Source: Bacteroidota bacterium
Lineage (GTDB): Bacteria > Bacteroidota > Bacteroidia > Chitinophagales > Saprospiraceae
DNA length: 48,945 nucleotides
Assembly: GCA_963169455.1 (NCBI GenBank)
Contig: CAUJDW010000154.1
Span: 1-48,945, forward strand
Direction of reading: 5' to 3'
The position numbers and the translations under genes are program-made. Below, piece after piece: positions 16,576 through 25,436 of the stretch (its first letter is position 1; every line of letters begins with the position of its first letter). Below the pieces are notes generated by a model, which worked only from the letters and a program-made list of their open reading frames with translations, did no database searches and was not told where the DNA came from.

Positions 16576-17757
16576 ATGAGAAGACGGTTTGTTCTTCTGC
16601 TATTGCTCGCTTTTGGCCTGGCCGGCTGCCTGAAGGATCAGTTCAGAGCCCTGGAATTTGTATCGATTTCGCTCGACATCGAGCAAAAGGCAGGGCCCCT
16701 CGAAGGGCAGGTGGACACTATTGTCCTCTACGGCCAAGCCAGCGAATGGAAAAACGGCGAAGTCCGGCAACACGGCTTTGTCCTTTCTCCCACGCTGCCC
16801 GAACCCACCCTGGAAAACCACAGCGCCATTTTCGCCTGGCCCCGGCTCGACCCCGACAGGCCCCTGTTCCGGAAAACCCTGCTCTGGGATTCCCTGCCCG
16901 AAGGCGCTTACTACATCAGGGCCTTTGCCGGGTATTTGCTCGCCGGGGAGGAACGGCTGGTGTACAGCGAAAGCAGCATGGTGCACGTCAGCCCGATGGC
17001 GGCCGTCCGTGGGGTGCGCCTGATGTGCAAAGCCGGGCAGGCCGAAGTAGAGGGCGTATTCGTCAACCGGGTGCTGAATGAAACTTTCAGCAACTACGGC
17101 ATCACCTGCTCCACCGAACCCGGCGCTTTGCCGCCCCTGCCGGATAATGGCCCGCGCCTGATAAGCAGAGGCGACCCCAACCCTTTCTTTTTCTCCGATA
17201 CCCTCCGCGAACTGGAATCCGGCCAAACTTATTACCTGAGAGCTGCCATTCAACAGGAGGATGGAGAAATGCTCTACAGCAATGCCCTCGTCTTTCTATA
17301 CGAAAACAAAGACACCGATGGCGACGGGCTGAAGGACTCCTGCGATGAGGACGATGACGGAGACGGCGTTCCCGACAGCGAGGATCCCGCCCCTCAATAC
17401 AAATTCATCTGCGGCCGCGATGAAGACCTCGACGGCTGTGACGACTGCAGCGGCTCCGGCTTTCCCGACCCCCTCCATGACATTCCCGACCTCGACGGAG
17501 ATGGCATCTGCGATTCGGCGGATAACTGCCGCATTACCCCCAATCCGATCCAACTGGATACCGATGGCGACGGGCTGGGCAATGCCTGTGACCCCGACGA
17601 CGACAATGATGGCGTGATCGACGAAAACGACCCCGAACCCACCAACCCCTTCCGCTGCGGGCTGGACGCTGATACGGATGGCTGCGACGACTGCTCGGGA
17701 GGAGTAGACGGTTTTGGCCCCCTGCCCGACGCCAATCCTGGCGCCGACGGCTGCTGA
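16576..17757 (+). CDS. Lipoprotein with thrombospondin type 3 calcium-binding repeats
   Basis: A 393-residue envelope lipoprotein. The signal peptide ends in the lipobox GLAGC (Cys18). Residues about 25-235 form an unrecognised domain, possibly with Ig-like strands. The last 150 residues are Asp-rich calcium-binding repeats ([52 protein letters not shown]). They alternate with two near-identical cysteine modules of the form [15 protein letters not shown]. The protein ends in a Cys (GADGC). It is probably exposed on the outer membrane. A signal-peptide gene follows after 28 bp, starting a tight run of genes that ends in a STAND NTPase. Confidence 0.88.
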   Translation: MRRRFVLLLLLAFGLAGCLKDQFRALEFVSISLDIEQKAGPLEGQVDTIVLYGQASEWKNGEVRQHGFVLSPTLPEPTLENHSAIFAWPRLDPDRPLFRKTLLWDSLPEGAYYIRAFAGYLLAGEERLVYSESSMVHVSPMAAVRGVRLMCKAGQAEVEGVFVNRVLNETFSNYGITCSTEPGALPPLPDNGPRLISRGDPNPFFFSDTLRELESGQTYYLRAAIQQEDGEMLYSNALVFLYENKDTDGDGLKDSCDEDDDGDGVPDSEDPAPQYKFICGRDEDLDGCDDCSGSGFPDPLHDIPDLDGDGICDSADNCRITPNPIQLDTDGDGLGNACDPDDDNDGVIDENDPEPTNPFRCGLDADTDGCDDCSGGVDGFGPLPDANPGADGC

Positions 17758-17785
17758 CCAATTATTAAAAACGCAAAAGCGGGCT

Positions 17786-18664
17786 ATGAAAATCTGGCTT
17801 TCAATATGGATCATAACAAGCATGCTGCCACCGGCGCTCCGGGCTCAGGAGCGCTTGCTGTTATCTGATAAGGACACCATCCACTTTGCCATCAGGAACC
17901 GGGAAGGCATACCCCAGCTCGACTGGGCCCGCCCCGCGCCGAATGAAAACGGCCCCGGCCTGGCCGGCATTCAATGGCTGGAGCTGGATGACGCCGCCCT
18001 CGTACTGAGCTATCAGTTGCCTCCCCTGAGCGCCAGGGAAACCGGCAGCGGATTTTATTATGAAGTCGCCATCGGGCTGATCGACGAATACGGCGCCCTG
18101 GCGTGGAAGGGGGATGCCGTGCGGGTGGACAGGGGCTTTAACCACCTGAGGTGGGCCTGGCCCGATGCCCTTGAAAAGGGGCTTGACTTCAACCGAAGCT
18201 ACCGGCTCCTCATCAGCACAGAGCTCCGGGGCAACCTGCTTCGGCTGGAACTCGACTGTTCGCAGGAGGGCGCTTTTCCTGCGGGAAGCCTGGCTCCAAA
18301 CATCGCCCTCGGCGGCGCCGGGCTGGGCATGCTGGGAGCAGGCCTGGCATACCGGGTTTCGGCGGACAAAAACTACGAGGACTACCGGCAGCGCTGGTCC
18401 GGCGGGCGCCCGCCTGCGGAAGCGGAGCCTTATTACGAACAGGCCAAAAAGGAAGCCCGGATCAGCAGCGCCCTCACCTGGGCCGGGCTGGCCGTCATGA
18501 GCATCGATGCGGCCTGGTATAGTATCCGGATGAAAAAACACCGGAGCCACGAACAACTGCGCAGAAAATACTGCCGGGTGGGCCCACCGGCTCCTCAACA
18601 GGAAAGCGGGCTCCGGCAACAGGATATCCGCCTGGAAGGCCTGGGGCTATCCCTGCGGTTTTAA
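17786..18664 (+). CDS. Secreted or membrane-associated protein of unknown function
   Basis: A 292-residue protein with a signal peptide (MKIWLSIWIITSMLPPALRA, then QE). The mature N-terminal part (about 25-165) looks beta-rich. Near the C-terminus are two hydrophobic segments (NIALGGAGLGMLGAGLAY and ISSALTWAGLAVMSIDAAWY) linked by a charged stretch, a pattern also seen in DUF5683-like Bacteroidota membrane proteins. I do not recognise the family. I chose ATG 17786 because the signal peptide starts there. It lies 10 bp before the WD40 gene, so its product probably works with the WD40 and STAND proteins. Confidence 0.75.
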   Translation: MKIWLSIWIITSMLPPALRAQERLLLSDKDTIHFAIRNREGIPQLDWARPAPNENGPGLAGIQWLELDDAALVLSYQLPPLSARETGSGFYYEVAIGLIDEYGALAWKGDAVRVDRGFNHLRWAWPDALEKGLDFNRSYRLLISTELRGNLLRLELDCSQEGAFPAGSLAPNIALGGAGLGMLGAGLAYRVSADKNYEDYRQRWSGGRPPAEAEPYYEQAKKEARISSALTWAGLAVMSIDAAWYSIRMKKHRSHEQLRRKYCRVGPPAPQQESGLRQQDIRLEGLGLSLRF

Positions 18665-18674
18665 CAAACACCCG

Positions 18675-20450
18675 ATGATGACGTACTTCCTGAAAAACAC
18701 GCTTTTCATTTTACTCACCTTACCCGCTCCGGGCATGCTGCCCGGCCAGTGTTTCCAGCCCCTTGTCGAGCAGGGCATCGCTCTCATGCGGCAAAAGGGC
18801 GCAGCAGGCAGCCATTATAAAGAAGCGATCAACAAGTTCATTGCTGCCCGCTTTTGCCTCGATTTCAGGGAGGAGCCCAGCCTGGACAGCCTCATACTCC
18901 TTGCGCAGGATGCCTGGGTGGCCGGCCTGGCCCGCAGCCTGGAAAGCGCCCTTTCCGAAAAACAACGCGCCGACTCGCTGCGGATGGCCGCCGAGCAGGC
19001 CCTCGAAGAAGCCAGGGCCTACGCCGGGGAAGCCCGGCAGGCCGCCATCGCCTCAGAAGCCGGCCGCCTGGGCCTGTTGGCTGCACATGAGGCCAGGGCA
19101 GGCCATTACCAGGATGCCCTCGATTTATCTTTCCTCGCCATACAGTTGTATGCCCTGGCGGGTATAGCTTTGCCGGAAGAAGTGGAAAGCACCTTCGGTT
19201 TGGCCGTATTCCACCGGAAAAGCCAGCTCCTGTTCGAGGGCCCGGCGCCGCTTTCCCACTTCCGGGTGCTGCCGGGCGGGGAAGGCCTGCTGCTGGCCCT
19301 GCAGGACGGGAGCATCTGGATGGCGGGCTTCAACGGCGCCTCCCGGCGGTTGCCCGGCGGGCAGCCGGGCCCCGTACGGGCGCTCGCCCTCTCGGACGAC
19401 GGGCGCTACGCCCTCAGCATCTCCGCCGGCGGGCAGGCCCTGCTCCGGAAGCTGGAAGCGCAGGAGGAGCCCCTACTCCTTAGCGGCCATCAGGAGGAAG
19501 TGCTGGGCGCCGTTTTCGCCCCAGGAAGCGGACGGGTACTGACCTGGTCGCGCGATAAAACAGCCCGGCTGTGGAGCTCAGGCGGGCAGCTGCTGGCTAT
19601 CCTGGCCGGCCACCGGGGCAGTATATACGAAGGGGCTTTTTCAACAGGCGGCAGCCACATCCTCACCCGCTCCTCCGACCGCACCGCCAGAATATGGACT
19701 GCCGGCGGCGCCCTTTCTGCCGAAATAAATACCCAAGGAGGTTACCTATACTCCGCCTGCTTCTCACCCGACGGGCATTCGGTGCTGACGGCAGGTGCGG
19801 ACAGCACGGCCCGCCTTTGGGCGCTGGATGGCAGCCCTCTGCGGATTTTCGGGCCGTCAGCCGATGTGGTTAAGGAAGCCCGATTTTTGCCCAAAGGCCA
19901 GGCCATCGCCTGCCGGCTACTGGACAATGGGCTGCTCGCCTGGAATACCGACGGCAAGCTGCTGATGAAAGCAGAAACCGCCGCCCCTGCCAGCGGGCTG
20001 CTGTTCCACCCGGCACAGATACCCTTTATTTCCTGGCTGGAAAATGGGGCGATACAAATGTGGGCTCCGGAAGGGGAACGACTCCTGAGCCTGGCGGGCG
20101 AGGGCAGCAAGCTTCTGGAAATCCAATGGGCCAGCGACGGAAACTGGATATTGGCCAGCTACGAAGACGGAAGCACCAGGATATGGGAACGCAATGGGCG
20201 GCTCAGCCTCTGTGCGCCGGCCAGCGGCCCCGGCAGCCTGCCCGCCGCCTTCAGCCCCGACGGGCAGTGGATCATCCTCGCCAGAAACGACAGGCAGATC
20301 ATCCGCTGCCCGCTGCCGAAACAGGCGCTGCAGGATATGCGGCACGGGCCTTTCCTGCCCCGGGGCCGCCAGGTGGATCTCGGCGAACGCTTTGTGATAC
20401 CCCGGCTGATCTTCGATATCCTGGAAGAAAGTTACCGGAAAACCCCCTGA
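18675..20450 (+). CDS. Secreted WD40 beta-propeller protein
   Basis: A 591-residue protein with a signal peptide (about 1-25), an Ala/Glu-rich helical region (about 30-170) containing KQRADSLRMAAEQALEEAR, and a WD40 propeller from about 185 to 570. WD40 blades are plain at LLSGHQEEVLGAVFAPGS, RDKTARLWSSGG, GHRGSIYEGAFS, SDRTARIWTAGG and ADSTARLWALDG. The helical part resembles the linker between membrane segment and propeller in STAND-TM-WD40 proteins of Bacteroidota. Here propeller and NTPase are separate genes, 3 bp apart. The signal peptide puts the propeller in the periplasm, where it could act as sensor or scaffold. Confidence 0.88.
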   Translation: MMTYFLKNTLFILLTLPAPGMLPGQCFQPLVEQGIALMRQKGAAGSHYKEAINKFIAARFCLDFREEPSLDSLILLAQDAWVAGLARSLESALSEKQRADSLRMAAEQALEEARAYAGEARQAAIASEAGRLGLLAAHEARAGHYQDALDLSFLAIQLYALAGIALPEEVESTFGLAVFHRKSQLLFEGPAPLSHFRVLPGGEGLLLALQDGSIWMAGFNGASRRLPGGQPGPVRALALSDDGRYALSISAGGQALLRKLEAQEEPLLLSGHQEEVLGAVFAPGSGRVLTWSRDKTARLWSSGGQLLAILAGHRGSIYEGAFSTGGSHILTRSSDRTARIWTAGGALSAEINTQGGYLYSACFSPDGHSVLTAGADSTARLWALDGSPLRIFGPSADVVKEARFLPKGQAIACRLLDNGLLAWNTDGKLLMKAETAAPASGLLFHPAQIPFISWLENGAIQMWAPEGERLLSLAGEGSKLLEIQWASDGNWILASYEDGSTRIWERNGRLSLCAPASGPGSLPAAFSPDGQWIILARNDRQIIRCPLPKQALQDMRHGPFLPRGRQVDLGERFVIPRLIFDILEESYRKTP

Positions 20451-20453
20451 GCC

Positions 20454-22430
20454 ATGCAAAGCCCGTTCAAATTTCTGGATGCTTACACCCAGGCCGACGA
20501 GAAGCATTTCTTCGGCAGGGAGCAGGAGTCGGAAGAGCTGATCAAGATGATGATCAAAGCCCCCCTGGCCCTGCTGTACGGGCTGGCCGGAACGGGCAAA
20601 ACGAGCCTGGCGCGCTGCGGGCTGGCCGCCCGGCTGGAAAAGCGCGGCTGGAAGACGGCCTGTATCCGCCGGGGCAGCGATTTCAACCGTGCGCTGCTGC
20701 TGGCGTTGCAGGCCGCCCCGGAGGAAGCCCGGCCCGCCGATGCCATCCGCCGGTCGCTGGCAGCCGAAAAAAAGCCCCTGCTCCTCATTTTCGACCAGTT
20801 CGAAGACCTCTTCATCCTGGGCGCCTGGGAAGAGCAAAAGCAACTGGAGGAAACCCTCCGGCAGGTTCTGGATGCCAGGCTGCGCTGCCACATCCTGCTG
20901 GTGATGCGGGAAGAATACATCGGGCGCCTGTTTCCCTTTGAAAAAGCCCTTCCGGCCCTTTCCCGCTTCCGCTTCCGCCTGGCGCCGATGGCCCAGGCCG
21001 GGCTGCAGGATGCCGTCCGGCTTTCCTGCCGGCATTTTAACATAAAGCTGGAGCCTTCGCCCGGAGAGTGGCTGCAGCAGTTCCTGCCCGGGCTCTTGGC
21101 CGGCAAGCCCCATGCCCGCTTGCCGGGCCTGCAGGTTTACTTAAGCCGGCTCTATGCATACCACTATCAAAAAAAACATGGCCCTGCGGAGTGGGCCGGG
21201 CAACTGCCGCCGCTTGCCTTTTCCCCCGATGATATCGGGCGTTTCGGAGCGCCAGGGCAGGCTTTGGAAAATTTTCTGCAGGAACAGGAACTCGAACTGC
21301 AGGCCCGGCTGAACCACCGGTTTCCCGGCCTTCCGAAGGACACCATCCGGGAAGTGCTCGGCCTTTTTGTCAGTGAAGAAGGCAGCAGCAGGCCCCTGCA
21401 CTACTCCGGGCAAAGCGGCGGGTTGCCAGCCTGGGGTACGGAGCCCGTGCAGCCGGCGCTGGCTGAGCTGAACCCCGCCATCTTCAGCGCCTGCCTAAGC
21501 CTGCTGGAGCAGGGGCGGCTCATTCGCCTTTCCGGCCAGTATGCCGAACTGGCCCACGAAAGCCTCGCCGCCCTCATCGATGCACACCGCAGCGACGAAC
21601 AGCGCAGGCTCAATGAAGCCCGGCGACGGCTGCATTATTATTTCCTGGACTACCAGCGCAGCGGCGAGCTCCTCAGCCGGCAGCAGCTGGAGCCCCTGGG
21701 AGAATTCCTCCCCCAACTGCAGCTTAGCCCTCAGGCCGAAAAGTTCATCCTGGACAGCCGGGCCCATGCCAGGCGCTTGGAAACAGCGGAAAAAGAACGG
21801 CAGTTCATGGAGGTTTCTCAGGCCCGCAAATTGCTGAAAAGCGAACAAAAAAGCAGCCGCCGGCGCCGGCTCGCCTTCCTTCTGGCCGGCGCCGGCGCAG
21901 CCGTCGCCATCCTGCTTGGGTTGTGGGCCTGGAACGAACGCCAACAAGCCCTGGATGCCCGCCGGCAGGCCCAAAAGGAAACTTTTCTCACTCATATTTC
22001 TACGGCCTTTTCCCTCAAACAGGAAGGCCGGTACTTCGCCTCTATCCTGCAACTCGAACAAGCCGGGGCGCTCGCCGCGGACGGCCCCGCGCTGGACATG
22101 CAGCGCGACAGCCTGTTGTTGTACCAACGCCTGGCCGAAATCATGGCCGAAGCCGATAGCCTCGCCCGGCAGGACAGCACCCTGGCCCGGGCTTTGCTGC
22201 GCTATGAGGAAGCCCGGCAGCTCTCCTCCGATCCGTTTACCCTGTACAAGCTCAACCAGGCCAGGGCGGAAATCGACCGGAAATTCGGCGATTACCTCGC
22301 CCGGGCAAAAGCCATCCTGGAATACGCCGGTTGCCCGTTCGCCCGCGACGTCCTGGAAAAAGCCCGCCAACTCAAACAGGATCACCCGGAACTGAAAAAA
22401 TTGATGGAATACTGCCGGCAGGGAGGTTGA
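20454..22430 (+). CDS. Membrane-anchored STAND-type NTPase
   Basis: A 658-residue protein opening with FKFLDAYTQADEKHFFGRE, the usual entry to the nSTAND1 NTPase domain. Walker A is GLAGTGKT (43-50), and Walker B is LLLIFDQFED (about 109-118). Helical and winged-helix-like regions follow to about 455. A single membrane segment (about 472-493) follows a basic stretch (SSRRRR), so the NTPase is cytoplasmic and the last 160 residues are periplasmic, helical and TPR-like. STAND proteins are signal-driven switches that oligomerise. The gene lies 3 bp after the WD40 gene; in related proteins the propeller is fused after the membrane segment, so the two products should form one transmembrane sensor. 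Its output domain is not obvious. Confidence 0.85.
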   Translation: MQSPFKFLDAYTQADEKHFFGREQESEELIKMMIKAPLALLYGLAGTGKTSLARCGLAARLEKRGWKTACIRRGSDFNRALLLALQAAPEEARPADAIRRSLAAEKKPLLLIFDQFEDLFILGAWEEQKQLEETLRQVLDARLRCHILLVMREEYIGRLFPFEKALPALSRFRFRLAPMAQAGLQDAVRLSCRHFNIKLEPSPGEWLQQFLPGLLAGKPHARLPGLQVYLSRLYAYHYQKKHGPAEWAGQLPPLAFSPDDIGRFGAPGQALENFLQEQELELQARLNHRFPGLPKDTIREVLGLFVSEEGSSRPLHYSGQSGGLPAWGTEPVQPALAELNPAIFSACLSLLEQGRLIRLSGQYAELAHESLAALIDAHRSDEQRRLNEARRRLHYYFLDYQRSGELLSRQQLEPLGEFLPQLQLSPQAEKFILDSRAHARRLETAEKERQFMEVSQARKLLKSEQKSSRRRRLAFLLAGAGAAVAILLGLWAWNERQQALDARRQAQKETFLTHISTAFSLKQEGRYFASILQLEQAGALAADGPALDMQRDSLLLYQRLAEIMAEADSLARQDSTLARALLRYEEARQLSSDPFTLYKLNQARAEIDRKFGDYLARAKAILEYAGCPFARDVLEKARQLKQDHPELKKLMEYCRQGG

Positions 22431-22436
22431 TCTTCA

Positions 22437-22639
22437 GGGCAATCGCATTTAACTTTTTTTGCATCAAATGCCGGCATGCGCATCCTGCCGGGAACCCTGG
22501 TTAAGTCGCCAGACGACTCAAAGTCGTCAGGCGACTTGCCATTTGCCGGCCTTTTCGCAACTATTTTGCGGGCATGGCAGGACAGGATGCGTTCCGGGTT
22601 CATAACCCTGCTGCCGGCTTGTTTTAAATGCGATTGCCC
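22437..22639. repeat. 203-bp segment with 16-bp inverted ends, MITE-like
   Basis: GGGCAATCGCATTTAA (22437-22452) returns inverted at 22624-22639, and imperfect inverted matches continue inwards (for example CGCATCCTG against CAGGATGCG). The 10-mers GGTTGATCTT and GGTTAATCTT lie just outside as possible imperfect target duplications. No protein is encoded. The form suggests a small non-autonomous mobile or dispersed repeat in the 694-bp gap after the STAND gene. Confidence 0.6.
22503..22537. repeat. Long near-perfect hairpin (REP-like)
   Basis: Two 16-nt arms (22503-22518 and 22522-22537) pair at 15 of 16 positions around a loop CAA. It lies inside the 203-bp inverted-repeat segment. There is no T run, so it is not a plain terminator. 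It has the form of a repetitive extragenic palindrome. Confidence 0.75.
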
Positions 22640-22894
22640 CGGGTTAATCTTTTTCCATCGGCAAGCCTGTTTTTTTTGCATGCCGGGGTATTTTCCACGC
22701 ACACACCCTCCCGGCTATCCACACTCCGCTGCGCCCGGCAGCCCGGAAGGCTATGCACTGAGTAGAGCACCTGATTTTTGCAGCAAGCTTTTCCCTGTGT
22801 TGTAAAATTTAATTTTTTTTCGATTAATTTTTTTCAAGTATTCAGTTTGTTATTCCGCGTACTGCAAAGGCGCCGGACACTCCAAGGCGGCGCC

Positions 22895-22960
22895 AGTGAC
22901 AATTATCACAACCTGGGTTGACAAAGGTCATTCCCCTGGTTTTTGCCAGAATATAATTTG
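22895..22960 (+). promoter_or_regulatory. CRP/FNR-like operator pair and promoter before the sulfur genes
   Basis: AGTGA-CAATTA-TCACA (22895-22910) matches the CRP-type dyad at all but one position. TTGAC-AAAG-GTCAT (22918-22931) is a second FNR-like dyad, 22 bp further on. TATAATTTG at 22952-22960 is a plausible -7 box, one base off TAnnTTTG. If transcription starts near 22966, the second dyad is centred at about -41, the class II activator position. The TGAC-N4-ATCAC core recurs before the molybdoenzyme operon at 28624-28636. Confidence 0.5.
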
Positions 22961-23124
22961 CCGACAAATTCATAAATGAACATTCTTTCATACTTTAGAT
23001 TAAAGCCGCTCCGGAAGAGGGGCGGGGCAGGAAAGAGAAGCAAGCTTTCGCCATTTGCATACTAAAAACTAACAGGCCAGGCGCCGTTCGCCGGGCCCCA
23101 TTCATAAACCTAACTTTTTTTGCC

Positions 23125-24132
23125 ATGAAAAACTTAATTAAACTTTTAGTTGTCCTGATGATCCCTGTTTTTGCACTCACTAGTTGCAAGGACGACCCCG
23201 CCGACCCCTCCTTATCGGAATTCGAGGTGCTCACCACCTACATGGCCCAGCAAAACCTCGACCTGAACAACGTCCTCGACGGCTGGGTAAAGGCAGCCAG
23301 CGGCATCAACGTAAATACCAGCGACTATTCCGTTCCCGATTATTATATCATAGACCTTCGCTCGGCTGAAGACTTCAGCGCCGGCCACATTAAAGGAGCC
23401 AACAACACCACCATGGCCAACCTGCTGGAAGAAGCCGACAAAGCAGGCACGAAGCCGATCCTGGTGGTTTGCTATACCGGCCAGACAGCCGGGCGCGCCA
23501 CCGGCCTGCTGCGCCTGATGGGCAAAACGGCCTACACCCTGAAGTGGGGCATGAGCGGCTGGCACGCCAACCTGGCCGGCAAGTGGAACGCCAATGCCGC
23601 CGATTTCAGCTCGCCCAACTGGGTGGACACCGATGATGAAAGGCCCCTCAACGAGTTCGGGGAGCCCGTCATCAGCACCGGCGAGAAAGACGGCGCCGCC
23701 ATCCTGGAAGCCCAGGTAAGAGCAGCCCTGGACAACTCCTGGAGCGTAACCAAAACGGAATTGCTCGAAAACCCCGCCAATTTCTTCGTCAACAACAAAT
23801 GGAGCCTTGCTCACTATGCACAGTTCGGGCACGTGGCCAACGCCTACCGCCTCGATGAACAACTGAACCTGGCCGGCCTGAAATACCTGGACCCCACTGC
23901 CACCGTCGTCACTTACTGCTACACCGGCCAGACCTCGGCCATAACCAATGCCTGGCTGGACGTACTGGGCTACAATACCAAGAGCCTGATGTTCGGCGCC
24001 AACGGCGTCGTGCACAGCCAGCTGGTCAATGACGAGGCTGCCAAAAAGAGCGCCTGGAAAGGCGCCGGCTCCGGCAGCGAAAACAACTTCGGCTACTACG
24101 ACTCCAACGGCAATTTCTACGGCCCCAACTAA
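23125..24132 (+). CDS. Lipoprotein with two rhodanese domains
   Basis: A 335-residue envelope lipoprotein with the lipobox ALTSC (Cys21). Two rhodanese-like domains follow (about 60-155 and 215-310), and both carry the same active-site loop CYTGQT, with catalytic cysteines C116 and C265. Rhodaneses accept a sulfane sulfur as a persulfide on this Cys and pass it on. Having two active sites in one protein is unusual, since in most tandem rhodaneses the first is dead. A porin and a second sulfurtransferase follow in the same direction. A role in capturing sulfur from thiosulfate or polysulfide at the outer membrane or in the periplasm is likely. Confidence 0.9.
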   Translation: MKNLIKLLVVLMIPVFALTSCKDDPADPSLSEFEVLTTYMAQQNLDLNNVLDGWVKAASGINVNTSDYSVPDYYIIDLRSAEDFSAGHIKGANNTTMANLLEEADKAGTKPILVVCYTGQTAGRATGLLRLMGKTAYTLKWGMSGWHANLAGKWNANAADFSSPNWVDTDDERPLNEFGEPVISTGEKDGAAILEAQVRAALDNSWSVTKTELLENPANFFVNNKWSLAHYAQFGHVANAYRLDEQLNLAGLKYLDPTATVVTYCYTGQTSAITNAWLDVLGYNTKSLMFGANGVVHSQLVNDEAAKKSAWKGAGSGSENNFGYYDSNGNFYGPN

Positions 24133-24158
24133 TTTCTTGAATTCATGACTGAGGAGCA

Positions 24159-24199
24159 CCCGGGGGGGGCGGCGCCTCCAGGCCCGCCCGGCCCCCGGG
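24159..24199 (+). other. GC-rich hairpin between rhodanese lipoprotein and porin genes
   Basis: CCCGGGGG (24159-24166) pairs with CCCCCGGG (24192-24199), and GGGCGG (24167-24172) can pair with CCGCCC (24184-24189) across a small bulge. No T run follows. It may slow transcription or protect the upstream message and so set unequal expression of the two genes. Confidence 0.55.
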
Positions 24200-24243
24200 A
24201 CCCCTGCCACAACCACAATTATTTACATTTAAACCCGCCAGCC

Positions 24244-25398
24244 ATGAAAAAGGCATTATTTGTTATCCTGGCCTCACTGTTCCTGCTACCCCAGTTCACT
24301 ACGGCGCAGGGATGTATTGAACCGACCTCCGAAGAAGGGGTGCAGGTCATCGGATTCGTTCAACCCCAGTATCAGTACTCATTCCTCGGCGACGGCCTCA
24401 ACGGAAAAAGCCTGGATGAGTCCAGCTTCTACTTCAACCGCGCCCGCCTCGGCGTGGCCGGCTCTATCCCTTACGATTTCAGCTACTACGTCATATTCGA
24501 ATTCAGCCCCACGCTCAACGGCGCAAAGAACCTTCAACCGCCGCTCCTGCTGGACGCCTTCCTGTCCTACAACCGCTTCGCACCCTACGCCAAAGTGGCC
24601 CTGGGGCAGTTCAAGTCGCCCTTCGGCCTGGAAGCGCTCACACCCTGCCATAAGCTGCACACCATCAACCGCGCCATGGTAGTCACCGAACTCGGCGCCC
24701 TGTACCGCGATATGGGCCTGATGGTCTCCGGCGGCACCGGCAAACTCAGCATCCTCGGCTCCAAAACGGAAAACCTCTTCGGTTACAACCTGGCTCTGAT
24801 GAACGGCTCGGGCATCAATACCTGGGACCCCGACAACATGAAGGATTTCGTCGGGCGCCTGACCTTCCACCCCTTTGACTTCATCACCCTGGGCGCCAGC
24901 TACCGCCGCGGCGAACGCCTGCCCCAGGCCACGGGCGTGGAGAAAAACGACATCAGCAAACGCCTGGGCTTCGACGCCGAGTTCAAGTTCAACAACCTCC
25001 TGCTGCAGGGCGAATTCGTCAAAGGCGAAGACATCGGCTCCTACACCACCGGCGGCGGCTGCGGCGGCGATGTGGAAGTCCATGAGGGTTCTCTCACCCG
25101 CGACGGCTTCTTCGTACAGGCTATGTACACCACTCCCTGGAACATCCAGCCCATCGTCCGCCTCGAAGAATTCCTCGTTCCCCAGGGCAACAACCCGGAC
25201 ATGTGGAACGGCAACGTCTTCGAAGGGCTCTGGGGCGAAACGGATGATGAAGTACAGTCCATCATCACCTTCGGGGCCAACTACTTCTTTAACGAATGGA
25301 CGCGCATGCAGGTCAACTATCTGTATAAAGCCGAAAAAGGCAGCCTGACGGAAATTGAAAACGACGCCCTGCTGGTGCAACTGCAGGTGGTGTTTTAA
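24244..25398 (+). CDS. Outer-membrane porin (OprO/OprP-like)
   Basis: A 384-residue beta-barrel protein with a signal peptide (to about TTAQ, residue 22). It has the alternating strand pattern of phosphate-selective porin O/P family proteins: FVQPQYQYSF at the first strand, ESSFYFNRARLGVAG, the conserved LGQFKSPFGLEAL, and a C-terminal strand ending in F (LLVQLQVVF). ATG 24244 is chosen because it begins the signal peptide; an upstream ATG would add a Pro-rich non-signal stretch. In this setting between two rhodanese genes it may admit small anions such as thiosulfate, sulfite or sulfate, which is inference. Confidence 0.85.
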   Translation: MKKALFVILASLFLLPQFTTAQGCIEPTSEEGVQVIGFVQPQYQYSFLGDGLNGKSLDESSFYFNRARLGVAGSIPYDFSYYVIFEFSPTLNGAKNLQPPLLLDAFLSYNRFAPYAKVALGQFKSPFGLEALTPCHKLHTINRAMVVTELGALYRDMGLMVSGGTGKLSILGSKTENLFGYNLALMNGSGINTWDPDNMKDFVGRLTFHPFDFITLGASYRRGERLPQATGVEKNDISKRLGFDAEFKFNNLLLQGEFVKGEDIGSYTTGGGCGGDVEVHEGSLTRDGFFVQAMYTTPWNIQPIVRLEEFLVPQGNNPDMWNGNVFEGLWGETDDEVQSIITFGANYFFNEWTRMQVNYLYKAEKGSLTEIENDALLVQLQVVF

Positions 25399-25436
25399 AA
25401 GCTAATCCCGATTCTTAAATATTAAACTCATTCGCG

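Noticed and set aside
22918-22956. Sigma-70-type promoter TTGACA with TATAAT
   Set aside because: The two hexamers are 28 bp apart, too far for a promoter; TTGAC is better explained as half of a dyad.
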